DNA from: Alphaproteobacteria bacterium
Lineage (GTDB): Bacteria > Myxococcota_A > UBA796 > GCA-2862545
DNA: 64,000 bases
Reading direction: 5' to 3'
Assembly: GCA_020632915.1 (NCBI GenBank)
Contig: JACKEP010000027.1
Coordinates: forward strand, 1 to 64,000
Position 1 is the stretch's first letter, and the number at the start of each line of letters is the position of its first letter. The notes under the pieces were generated by a model. The model saw only the letters and a list, made by a program, of their open reading frames with translations, made no database searches and had not been told where the DNA came from. The translations under genes and the position numbers were made by a program. This document shows, one piece after another, positions 18,469-27,116 of the stretch.

Positions 18469-19953
18469 GTGAGCTTCGTGGTGGGCGGCATGGCGTTGTT
18501 CATGGCGCTGTGCGCGCTGATCGGCTTCGGCTTCGAGCTGGCCGGCTTCGTGCGACCGCTCGACGAGGGCGCGTCGGCCGTGCTCCTCGGGTCGTCGGCG
18601 ATCACGGCGCTCGTGGCCTTCGGCGGGTGGCGGTTCGGTCGCGGCGTGCCCGGCGATCGTCACATGAACCGGCGCGACGCCACGCTCGCGGTGGCCCTCA
18701 TCTGGTTCGGCGCCGGCATCTTCGGTGGCCTGCCGTTCGTGATGGGGGCGGGGCTGTCGCCGGCCGACGCGTTCTTCGAGGCCGTCAGCGGCTTCACCAC
18801 CACCGGCGCCACGATCTTCGGCGACATCGAGGGCGTGCTGTCGCGGCCGCTCCTGCTGTGGCGGTCGATCATCCAGTGGCTCGGCGGCATGGGCATCGTC
18901 GTGCTGTTCGTGGCCGTGTTCCCGAACGTGGGCGTGGGCGGCAAGCACATGTTCCGCTCCGAGGTGCCCGGCCCCACGGCCGAGGGCCTCGTGCCGCGCA
19001 TCACCGAGACGTCGCTCGCGCTGTGGGCGATCTACACGGCGATCACGGTGCTGCAGATCGCGGTGCTGTGGGTGGTCGGTCTGCTGGAGCCCGTCCGCGA
19101 CGGCGTGCCGCGCATGGACCTGTTCCAGTCGGTGTGCCACGCGCTCACCACGATGTCGACGGGCGGCTTCTCGCCCCAGAACGCGAGCATCGGGGCGTTC
19201 GACTCCACCGCGATCGACATCGTGATCTCGGTGTTCATGCTCGTCGCGGGCGTGAACTTCGGGCTGTACTACGGCGCGCTCGCCGGGCGGTCGTTCCGCG
19301 TGCTGCTGCGGGCCACCGAGTTCAAGGTCTACCTGCTGATCATCGGCGTGTCGGTGCTGCTGGTGATGCTCGGCATCCTCGACAAGCACCCCGAGCCCGT
19401 CCAGGCCTTCCGCTACGCGCTGTTCAACGTGGCCACGTTCATCACGTCCACCGGCTACGGCAACGACGACTACATGGGCTACAGCCCGCCGGCGCTCACG
19501 ATCATCCTGCTGCTGATGTTCATCGGCGCGATGTCGGGGTCGACGGCCGGCGGCGTCAAGGTCAGCCGCGTGGTGCTGCTCGCCAAGTCGTCGTGGGCCC
19601 AGATCCGTCGCACCGTGCGCCCGAGCGTGGTGCAGGTGGTGCGCATGGACCGCAAGTCGGTGCCGGCGGCGCTGCTGGGCGAGGTCGCCATCTTCTTCTT
19701 CGTGTTCATGCTGTTCATGGGCGTGGGCACCCTGCTGGTCACCTACACCGACGGCGTCAGCCCGCAGACGGGCTTCGGCGCGATGCTCACGTCGCTGTCG
19801 AACATGGGCCCGGCGCCGTTCTACGACGGGGCCGACAACTTCGCGGCCTACTCCGACGTCGCCAAGATCTGGTTCTCGTTCGCGATGATCCTCGGGCGCC
19901 TCGAGTTCTTCACGCTGCTGGCGCTGTTGCTGCCCGACTTCTGGAGGCGGTGA
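18469..19953 (+). CDS. trkH: Trk potassium uptake channel TrkH
   Basis: A 494-aa inner-membrane channel with the selectivity-loop pattern of the Trk/Ktr family: SGFTTTGATIF, ALTTMSTGGFSP, ITSTGYGNDDY and a fourth loop near LTSLSNMGPAPF. It moves K+ and is gated by TrkA. The first ATG/GTG able to give TM1 is GTG 18469. The frame is open upstream, and a CTG at 18424 overlapping the trkA stop (CTGA) would add a family-like amphipathic start (IDDLREILRRVAHP), so the true start may be the CTG. The stop overlaps the next ATG (ATG at 19953) by one base. Confidence 0.9.
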   Translation: MSFVVGGMALFMALCALIGFGFELAGFVRPLDEGASAVLLGSSAITALVAFGGWRFGRGVPGDRHMNRRDATLAVALIWFGAGIFGGLPFVMGAGLSPADAFFEAVSGFTTTGATIFGDIEGVLSRPLLLWRSIIQWLGGMGIVVLFVAVFPNVGVGGKHMFRSEVPGPTAEGLVPRITETSLALWAIYTAITVLQIAVLWVVGLLEPVRDGVPRMDLFQSVCHALTTMSTGGFSPQNASIGAFDSTAIDIVISVFMLVAGVNFGLYYGALAGRSFRVLLRATEFKVYLLIIGVSVLLVMLGILDKHPEPVQAFRYALFNVATFITSTGYGNDDYMGYSPPALTIILLLMFIGAMSGSTAGGVKVSRVVLLAKSSWAQIRRTVRPSVVQVVRMDRKSVPAALLGEVAIFFFVFMLFMGVGTLLVTYTDGVSPQTGFGAMLTSLSNMGPAPFYDGADNFAAYSDVAKIWFSFAMILGRLEFFTLLALLLPDFWRR

Positions 19954-22900
19954 TGGGGGCGGCGGCGCCGAGCCCGGCGGTGAGCGCGCTCCGCACCCTG
20001 GGGACGGGGCTGGCGCTGACCGTCGCGCTGCTGGCGCTGCGCGAGGGCGATCCGTCGCAGGTCGCGCCCGTGGTGGCCGGGCTGGCGATCGTGCTGGCGT
20101 GGGGTGTCGGGCGCCTGTTGCCCCGCGCCGGGATGCCGTCCGTGCTCGGCTGGCTGACCGTGGGCGTGCTGTTCGGGCCGGCCGCGTCGGCGCTGCTGAC
20201 GCGCGTGGTGCCCGGGTGGTTGTTCCCCGAGGGCGTCCTCGGGCCCGACGAGCTGGCGGTGCTGGAGCGCCCGGCCCACGTGGGGCTCGGCCTGATCATG
20301 CTCTGGGCCGGCCGGCAGCTCGACGTGCGCGAGCTGCGCGGCGCCAAGCGGGCGATCTCGGGGCTGCTCCTCGGTCACGTCGCCGCAGCCGCGGCGCTCA
20401 CCGCCTTCGTGTCGCTCGTCGCCGAGATGGAGGGCGTGCGCACCTTCCTCGGCATCGCCGTCGCGCGGGACCCGGCCGACCTGGCGGGCTTCGCGGTGTC
20501 GTTCGTGGGCACGTCGATCGCGCTGGTCGTGGCCGTCGTGCACCCGGCGCGCTCGTCGGGGCCGGTCACCCGCACCGTGCTGTGGCTCGCCGTGCTCGGG
20601 GAGGCTGTCGCCGTCGCCACGCTCGGCGTGTGGGCCACCTGGTGGGGGCCGTGGACGGGCCTGCTCATCGACGACCCCGGCACCAGCGTGCAGCTCGTGT
20701 TCGCCGCGAGCATCGGGGTCACGCTGGGGGTGCTGATCGCTGTGGTGTCGCGGTGGGCCCCCGAGGCGCGTGGCCCGTGGACGGTGGGCGTCGGCATCCT
20801 CGGCACGATGATCGCCACCCAGGTCGGCCTGTCGGCGCCGCTGGCCCTGCTGGTCGCCGGGGTGGTGGTGGCCAACCTCCGCCCCGCCGAGAGCACCGCC
20901 GCCGAGACCGTCGCCACCGGGGTGAGCCTGGTCACCGTGCTCACCTGGGCGGCCGCCCAGCTGCCGATCGTCGACCTGCTCGACCTCGCCCCCATCGCGC
21001 TGGCGCTGGCGCTGGTGCGCGGCGTCGTGCTGTTCGGCGCGGCGATCGCGATGGCGCGGCTCCTCCAGGCGCCGACCCACGTGGTCCGCTACGGCTGGAC
21101 CGGGTTGATCGCCAGCGCCATGCCGGTGGCGGGCCTGGTGGTGTGGCGCGAGCTCGACGTCAGCGTCGAGGGCGCAGGCGTCATCGCGACGGCGCTCGTG
21201 TGGAACCTGTCCGCCATCCACGGCCTGCTCGGCGTGGTGGCGGTCCACCTGGCCCTCGGCCTGGCCCGCGAGACCCCCGAAGCCCGCGCCGAGCTGGCGC
21301 GTCAGCCGGCGCCGCCGGTGTCCGACGACGGCTGGATCGACCCGGTCGTGCTCGCCGAGGGGCCGCTGCGCGAGCACGTCGCCGACCTCGCCCACGACCT
21401 GCACGCGCTGGCGTCCGAGCTGCGTGGCGAGGCCGCCCACGTCTTCCTCGAGCCCAGCCAGGCCTACGTCGACGAGCTGCGCAAGGAGTTCCGGCGCCAC
21501 CACCGCAAGGTCACCGCCGTGGTGCAGGGCGACCCCGCCGACGTCGAGGACGGCGTGCGCGCGGCGCGGATCGAGCTCGTCGACCGGTGGCGCACCCACG
21601 TGCTCGACCACGCCGCCCACATGAACCGCCACCCGTGGCGGCCGGTGTCGCTCGTCGACCTGCTCGATCGCATCGCGCAGCACAGCCCCGAGGTGCTGCC
21701 GGCGCCGGTCGACCCCGCCCACCGCGCCAACCTCCGCGACTTCTTCGTCACCTTCACCGGGTGGCTGGTCGGCGCGGCGCCGCGTCGGGAGGTGCCGTTC
21801 CGCGAGATCCTGCGCCACCACCTGTCGGGACGCGTGCCCGTGCGGCTGGAGGCGGTCGCGTCGCTGCAGGTCAACGCCGAGCTCCACCTCGCCAGCCGCA
21901 CGCGCGAGCTGTTCCACCGGGTGCTCGACGCCTACGATCCGCCCGACCACGGCGTGATCGATCTGGACGCGCTGGAGCGCATCCGCGAGGACATCGGCGA
22001 CGACTTCCGGTGTGCGCGCGAGGAGATCGACGGGGTCCTCGACGACATGGTCACCCGGCTGCACGCCGTGCTCGGCCACACGTTCGCCGAGGTGGTCGAC
22101 GACCTGCGGCGGGTGGGCTCGCTCGACCTGTCGGCGCGCGCGCGCACGATGTCCAAGGCCAAGGCGGAGCGCGCTGCCGGGATGGACGCGCTCACCCGTC
22201 GCTACAACGACGCGCGCGACGCGGCGCGGGTGCGGTTCACGGCGCTGGGGCTGGAGCTCGAGCTCGATCGGCTGGAGCTCGAGGTCGAGGGGGCGCTCGG
22301 CGACCACGGCAGCCACCTCGCCCGCCTGGTGCGCGGTCGGGGCACCACCCAGCTCGAGCGGGTCGACGAGGCGCTGGCCGAGGGCCTGGCGCAGATCCAC
22401 GGCCTGCTCGACGCCGGGCTCACCGGGCGCGAGCTCGCGGCCGCCCTGCGGGCCGAGGAGGAGGCGCTGTCGCGGGTGGCCGCCGACGCCGCCTCCACCG
22501 CGGAGGACCTGCGGCTGCAGCTGTCGGCCGACGAGCTGCTGTCGCCGCTGCTCGACGCGCTCGTGCGTGCGGGCAGCCTGCTCACCGACCACGAGGAGGT
22601 GCCGGTGGGCACGCTGGTGGGCGGGTCCTGGGCGCTGATGGAGCGCGGTCGCACCCAGGACGTCGCCTTCCGCGAGGTGGTCGTCGGCTACATCGAGACC
22701 GCGATCACCCGCGACCTCAACGACCTCACCCAGCGGTTCGCGGTGGCCATCGAGGGGGCGATCAAGCGCATCGCCGAGGTCGAGCGCGTGTTCGGCTTCA
22801 ACCTCGAGCTCGCGGCCGCCGAGGTGGCCACCGTGGGCGACGAGCCCGTGGGCTCCGACCAGCTGCGCGCCGTGCAGGATCTGGTCCTCGACGGCCTGTC

Positions 22901-24215
22901 GCGCGAGCAGACGGCGCTGCACCACGCCGTCGAGGGCGCCCGCGGCTGGTTCGACGAGGTCGACACGCGGCTGCGGGAGGCCGTGCTCGACGACCTCGAC
23001 AACCTCCGCGTGCGCATCGCCGACGGCCGGTTCGCCGAGATCGCGCGCGAGCGGGCGACGGCGCGCGAGGTGGGTGCGGCAGCGGCCGAGGACGTCGAGC
23101 ACCGCCTCAAGCGGGTTGCGCGGTGGTGGCTCGGTGACGCCCGCGCCGAGCGCATCCGCGATCGGCTGGGCCTGCCGCAGCAGGGCGTGCCGGGCGGTGC
23201 GCTCGTCCCCGCCCTCTTCGCACCGCCGCCCGTGGCGTCGAGCGTGCCGCTGTCCTACCGGCGGCTCTTCAGCGAGCAGGCGCTGCAAGCCGGCGAGCTG
23301 CTCGGCGGCCGCCAGGTGCAGGCCGACCGCGTGCGCCGGGCGCTGGCCGACCACCAGGGCGCCCGGCTGCGCACGGTGGCCGTCGTGGGCCCCGACGGCG
23401 TGGGCAAGCCGGCGATCGTGCGCGCCGCCCTGCGCGCGATGCGGGTGCGCGGCGTGCAGCGCTTCGACCTCACCGGCCCGGTCGACCCCCACGAGGTCGC
23501 GGGCTGGTTCGAGCGCCCCACGCAGGACCACGTGTGCGTGGTCACCGGCTTCCACTGGCTCTACCAGATGCGCCCCGGTGGCTTCGAGGCGCTGCGGCGC
23601 TTCGTCGACGGGGTGGTGGCCGACGGCGGCCGCAACGCCTGGATCGTCGACGCCGACGAGACGGTGTGGACGTTCGCGCGGGGCGCGGCGCCGCTCGACA
23701 AGGCGTTCCCCACCGTCGTCCGCATCGCGCCGCTCGACGACGCCGAGCTCGAGGAGGCGATCCTCGCCCGCCACGCGATGTCGGGCATGACGCTGACCTT
23801 CGACGTCGACGATCCGCGGCGGCCGTCCAAGGTGCAGCGCGCCTGGTTCAAGGCCTTCCACGCCGCCACCGGCGGCATCGCCCGCGACGCGATGCACCTG
23901 TGGCTGGCGTCGGTCGCCGAGGTCGACGCGACCCACCAGGTCGTGCGGATGGGACCGGTCCACGGCGTGGCACCCGCGGCGATGCGCGAGCTCAGCGACA
24001 AGTCGGCGCTCGGCCTGCAGGTGGCGGCACGCCAGGGCTACGTCGACGAAGAGACGTGGATGCGCCTGTTCCGCGACCCGCCCCTGGAGACGCGCACCCA
24101 CCTCGCCCACCTCGTGCACTGGGGCCTGCTCCAGACCGACGGTGCCCGCTACGTGCTGCCCGCCCACCTGCGACGGCCGCTGCTCGACCTGCTCGCCGAA
24201 CGGGGGTGGCGATGA
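19953..24215 (+). CDS. Cation:proton antiporter-like protein fused to a giant cytoplasmic region with a P-loop-like domain
   Basis: The 1420-aa protein has three parts. Residues of about 15-437 are hydrophobic helices like CPA-family sodium/proton exchangers or Kef (GLGLIMLWAGRQLDV; TQVGLSAPLALLVAG); the usual Asp-Asp ion-site pair is not obvious and GEAV stands in that helix. Residues of about 440-1120 are long, charged and helical, probably coiled coils, with no family recognised. Residues of about 1130-1420 resemble a STAND/AAA NTPase: GPDGVGKPAI (Walker A with Pro after Lys instead of Ser/Thr), CVVTGFHWLYQ (Walker B-like, acid missing) and a C-terminal winged-helix-like end. ATG overlaps the trkH stop; mscS overlaps its stop. 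Likely role: K+/H+ or osmotic homeostasis; the fusion is highly unusual. Confidence 0.78.
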   Translation: MGAAAPSPAVSALRTLGTGLALTVALLALREGDPSQVAPVVAGLAIVLAWGVGRLLPRAGMPSVLGWLTVGVLFGPAASALLTRVVPGWLFPEGVLGPDELAVLERPAHVGLGLIMLWAGRQLDVRELRGAKRAISGLLLGHVAAAAALTAFVSLVAEMEGVRTFLGIAVARDPADLAGFAVSFVGTSIALVVAVVHPARSSGPVTRTVLWLAVLGEAVAVATLGVWATWWGPWTGLLIDDPGTSVQLVFAASIGVTLGVLIAVVSRWAPEARGPWTVGVGILGTMIATQVGLSAPLALLVAGVVVANLRPAESTAAETVATGVSLVTVLTWAAAQLPIVDLLDLAPIALALALVRGVVLFGAAIAMARLLQAPTHVVRYGWTGLIASAMPVAGLVVWRELDVSVEGAGVIATALVWNLSAIHGLLGVVAVHLALGLARETPEARAELARQPAPPVSDDGWIDPVVLAEGPLREHVADLAHDLHALASELRGEAAHVFLEPSQAYVDELRKEFRRHHRKVTAVVQGDPADVEDGVRAARIELVDRWRTHVLDHAAHMNRHPWRPVSLVDLLDRIAQHSPEVLPAPVDPAHRANLRDFFVTFTGWLVGAAPRREVPFREILRHHLSGRVPVRLEAVASLQVNAELHLASRTRELFHRVLDAYDPPDHGVIDLDALERIREDIGDDFRCAREEIDGVLDDMVTRLHAVLGHTFAEVVDDLRRVGSLDLSARARTMSKAKAERAAGMDALTRRYNDARDAARVRFTALGLELELDRLELEVEGALGDHGSHLARLVRGRGTTQLERVDEALAEGLAQIHGLLDAGLTGRELAAALRAEEEALSRVAADAASTAEDLRLQLSADELLSPLLDALVRAGSLLTDHEEVPVGTLVGGSWALMERGRTQDVAFREVVVGYIETAITRDLNDLTQRFAVAIEGAIKRIAEVERVFGFNLELAAAEVATVGDEPVGSDQLRAVQDLVLDGLSREQTALHHAVEGARGWFDEVDTRLREAVLDDLDNLRVRIADGRFAEIARERATAREVGAAAAEDVEHRLKRVARWWLGDARAERIRDRLGLPQQGVPGGALVPALFAPPPVASSVPLSYRRLFSEQALQAGELLGGRQVQADRVRRALADHQGARLRTVAVVGPDGVGKPAIVRAALRAMRVRGVQRFDLTGPVDPHEVAGWFERPTQDHVCVVTGFHWLYQMRPGGFEALRRFVDGVVADGGRNAWIVDADETVWTFARGAAPLDKAFPTVVRIAPLDDAELEEAILARHAMSGMTLTFDVDDPRRPSKVQRAWFKAFHAATGGIARDAMHLWLASVAEVDATHQVVRMGPVHGVAPAAMRELSDKSALGLQVAARQGYVDEETWMRLFRDPPLETRTHLAHLVHWGLLQTDGARYVLPAHLRRPLLDLLAERGWR

Positions 24216-25330
24216 TCGCGGCGTGGCCCTGGACGCTGGTGGTGACGGCGTGGGCGCAGTCCGCGCCCGAGCCCGTGGTGCCGCCGGCGGACGACGACGT
24301 GGCGGCGCCCGCGCCGGTCGACGTGCCGGTGGAGGTGCCTGCGCCTGCGCCTGCGGACGTGCCTGCGCCTGCGCCGGCGGAGGCGGCGCCCGAGGCCGCG
24401 CCACCCGAGGTCCCGGCGGACCCGGCGCCGTCGGACGCGCCGACCCGGATCCGCGCGATTGACACCGCACCGCGTGCCGTGCGAGGCCTGCCCACACGGC
24501 GCCGCGACAGCGCCCGGCGCTCGGCGGCCGTGGCGCCCGTCACGCCACCGGCGCAGGCGCCTGCGCCGCCGTGGTGGCGGATCGGCTGGGAGGAGGTGGT
24601 GCCGGCGCGCGGCCTGGGCGCTGCGGTGCTGCTCGCCGTGCTCGCCCTGCTCACGAAGCTGCTCGTCCGCGGGGCCGACCGCCTGCGCCCGCGCCTGCAG
24701 GAGCGCGGTGTGCTCCCGGCGGTGCTGCGGTCGGTGATGGCCGTGGGTCGGGTGCTGGTGGTGGTGCTGGCGGTGGCTGCGGTCGTCGCGGCGGTGCCCG
24801 CGCGCTGGCTGCCGGTGGTGGTGGTCGTCGTGCTGTTCGCCGGCGCGGTCGTGGCGTGGTCGCTGCGGCAGGCCGTCACCGACGTCATCTGCGGCCTCAT
24901 CGTGCTGTTCGAGGGGCGCCCTGCGCCGGGGATGCTGGTGCACGTCGACGGTACCGTGGGCCTCGTCGAGGCGGTGCGGCTGCGGGTGACGTGGCTGCGC
25001 GACGAGGACGGCGCCCGCGTGGCGGTGCCCAACAGCCGGCTCGTCCGGCGCGACGTGCGCGTGGAGGACGGCCGCTACCCCGAGGTGGTCACGCGCATGC
25101 ACCTGGCGTGGTCGGGTCCGGCCGAGGTGGTGCGGGAGCGCGTGCTGGAGGCAGCGCTCGTCTCGCCGTGGCGTGCGCCCGGCGCTCAGCCCGTCGTGCG
25201 CCGCGGCGAGGCTGTCGGCGACTGGGAGGTCGTGGTCCGTGTGCTCGACGTGCGTTTCGCCCGCGACCACCGCGAAGCCGTGCGGGAGGTCGCGTTGGAG
25301 GCGCTGGGGCTCGACGAGGTGCCCGCCTGA
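24212..25330 (+). CDS. MscS-type mechanosensitive channel
   Basis: A 372-aa small-conductance mechanosensitive channel homologue. It has a signal peptide (MIAAWPWTLVVTAWA), a periplasmic Ala/Pro/Glu-rich stretch (about 18-120), three or so hydrophobic helices, then the MscS pore helix and beta domain (QAVTDVICGLIVLFEG; GMLVHVDGTVGLVEAVRLR; VAVPNSRLV) and a C-terminal alpha/beta domain. It would release solutes on hypo-osmotic shock. ATG 24212 overlaps the stop of the antiporter fusion (ATGA). This makes a coupled trkA-trkH-antiporter-mscS cassette for taking up and releasing ions. Confidence 0.85.
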   Translation: MIAAWPWTLVVTAWAQSAPEPVVPPADDDVAAPAPVDVPVEVPAPAPADVPAPAPAEAAPEAAPPEVPADPAPSDAPTRIRAIDTAPRAVRGLPTRRRDSARRSAAVAPVTPPAQAPAPPWWRIGWEEVVPARGLGAAVLLAVLALLTKLLVRGADRLRPRLQERGVLPAVLRSVMAVGRVLVVVLAVAAVVAAVPARWLPVVVVVVLFAGAVVAWSLRQAVTDVICGLIVLFEGRPAPGMLVHVDGTVGLVEAVRLRVTWLRDEDGARVAVPNSRLVRRDVRVEDGRYPEVVTRMHLAWSGPAEVVRERVLEAALVSPWRAPGAQPVVRRGEAVGDWEVVVRVLDVRFARDHREAVREVALEALGLDEVPA

Positions 25331-25351
25331 GCGACGGCCCGTCGACCTCGG

Positions 25352-27046
25352 CTACCGGATCACCTGGCTGACGTGCAGGCGGCGGCGGGTGGGCACGTCG
25401 TGCCAGGTCTCCTCGGTGCCGTCGGGCCAGCGGACCTGGAGGGTGTCCACGACGTCGCGGTCGCCCAGGCCCAGGTGCACGCGCGGGGGCTCGCCCGACG
25501 ACAGCGACCGGCCGCCGGCGCGGATCGTGTCCATCCACACCCGCCCGCCGTCGGTGACCTTGACCCGCGTGCCGATGCCGAACGTGTTGGGCGTGGGCGT
25601 GTCGACGGACAGCTCGAGGAACGCGTCGCTGCCGCAGCGCGACAGGTGGATGGCGTCGTCCTCGATGAGCGAGGCCTTGAGCACGTCGAGGTAGCCGTCG
25701 CCGTTGACGTCGACGTGCAGCGAGCCCCGGATCGCGAAGTCGTCGTCGAGGTCCCAGTCGGGAGCGACGTCGGCGATGACACCGGAGCGCGTCTGCCGCA
25801 GCACCATGTCGGGCTGCCGCTCCGGGTTGGGCCAGCGGTCCTGCACCTCGACGTACCCGAAGTTGATGATCAGGTCGACGAGGCCGTCGTTGTCGAGGTC
25901 GGCCATGTCGTTGCCCCACGCCACGCGGCTGGTGGTGTAGGGCAGGTCGGTGAGGCCCCACGCGGCAGAGGAGTCGAAGTACAGCGCGCCGCGGCTGATG
26001 AGCAGGTGCATGTCCGCCCACGCCGACACGAGCACGTCGTAGGCGCCGTCGTCGTTCAGGTCGGCGATGCCCAGGCCCATCCCGTGGGTGATGACGTCGA
26101 GGCCCAGGGCGTTGTCGTCGGGGCGGAAGGTCCAGTCGTCGAAGTGCACGAGGGCGTTGCCCCCCCACTCCGCGCCGAAGTCGTTGACGGCGTAGATCTC
26201 CCAGGCGCCGTCGTCGTCGAAGTCGAACCAGCCGCCGAGGAACGTGAAGCCGGTGGACGCCGGGCCCACGAGGCGATCGGTGCGGTCGACGTAGACGCCG
26301 CCGCCCACGTTCTCCATCACGGTGTTCGCGTCGCCGGGGGACCAGTCGTAGGTGCTGCGGCCGGTCAGGTCGATCGGGCCGTAGTTCGACACGAACAGGT
26401 CGAGATCGCCGTCGTGGTCGGGGTCGGCGAAGCTCGCGCCGACGGAGCGTGCGGTCGGCGGACCCGCCAGGTTGTGGGCCGCGGTGTCGTCGACGAAGCG
26501 ACCGCCGTCGTTGCGCAGCAGCACGTTGGGTCGCTCGTAGCGCGTGATGTACAGGTCGAGATCGCCGTCGCTGTCGATGTCGACCGGGATGGCGGCGCTC
26601 GCCTCCGACAGGTCGACGCCGGTGGGCAGCGCGAACGCCGACACGTCGACCGCGGCGTGGCCGTCCCAGTGGTAGAGCCGTGTGCGGTGCTGGCCGGGGA
26701 ACACCCAGTCGTCGACGCCGTCGCCGTCCAGATCGGCCACACCGACGCCCGCCCCCCAGAACCACGCGAAGTCCTGCGGGTCTTCGGGCAGGCGCAGCGC
26801 CTTGCGGTAGGGGCCGAGGCGGTCGCGGGCGGTGGGGTCGCTGCACACGATCGGTTCCGACATCACGAGCTTGGACACCGGCGTCGTGGGCCCGGCGGGC
26901 ACCGGCACCACGGTGACCGGGTCGTCGATCAGCGGCGGGGGCAGCGTGACCGGATCGGACGTGCCCGCGTCGGTGGACCCGCGACAGCCGAGCGCGGCCA
27001 ACGCGACGGCGAGGCGGACGGCGACGGACGACGGCGACGAACGCAT
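25352..27046 (-). CDS. FG-GAP repeat / ASPIC-UnbV lipoprotein (CRTAC1-like)
   Basis: A 564-aa protein with a lipoprotein signal ending LAALGC (Cys21). The body repeats FG-GAP/VCBS-type units with calcium-binding DxDxDG motifs (for example DLDGDGVDDW, DIDSDGDLDLY, DPDHDGDLDLF, DVNGDGYLDVL), forming a beta-propeller. The C-terminus (GLGDRDVVDTLQVRWPDG, then the Trp/His region) is an ASPIC/UnbV domain. This architecture is common in outer-membrane or secreted proteins of Myxococcota and Planctomycetota; the ligand is unknown. It is convergent with mscS, with a 21-bp gap. Confidence 0.87.
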   Translation of the reverse strand: MRSSPSSVAVRLAVALAALGCRGSTDAGTSDPVTLPPPLIDDPVTVVPVPAGPTTPVSKLVMSEPIVCSDPTARDRLGPYRKALRLPEDPQDFAWFWGAGVGVADLDGDGVDDWVFPGQHRTRLYHWDGHAAVDVSAFALPTGVDLSEASAAIPVDIDSDGDLDLYITRYERPNVLLRNDGGRFVDDTAAHNLAGPPTARSVGASFADPDHDGDLDLFVSNYGPIDLTGRSTYDWSPGDANTVMENVGGGVYVDRTDRLVGPASTGFTFLGGWFDFDDDGAWEIYAVNDFGAEWGGNALVHFDDWTFRPDDNALGLDVITHGMGLGIADLNDDGAYDVLVSAWADMHLLISRGALYFDSSAAWGLTDLPYTTSRVAWGNDMADLDNDGLVDLIINFGYVEVQDRWPNPERQPDMVLRQTRSGVIADVAPDWDLDDDFAIRGSLHVDVNGDGYLDVLKASLIEDDAIHLSRCGSDAFLELSVDTPTPNTFGIGTRVKVTDGGRVWMDTIRAGGRSLSSGEPPRVHLGLGDRDVVDTLQVRWPDGTEETWHDVPTRRRLHVSQVIR

Positions 27047-27116
27047 GGAGCAGACACCCGGGACGGCGAGACCACGACAGCGTGCATCCTACACGGTCGC
27101 GGCCCCGCCTGCATCG

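Noticed and set aside
19848..24497. A reverse frame of about 1550 codons opposite the antiporter fusion
   Set aside because: Composition is Arg/Gly/Ala/His-rich with no motifs, as expected for antisense of high-GC coding DNA; the forward frame has clear helices and overlaps with neighbours.
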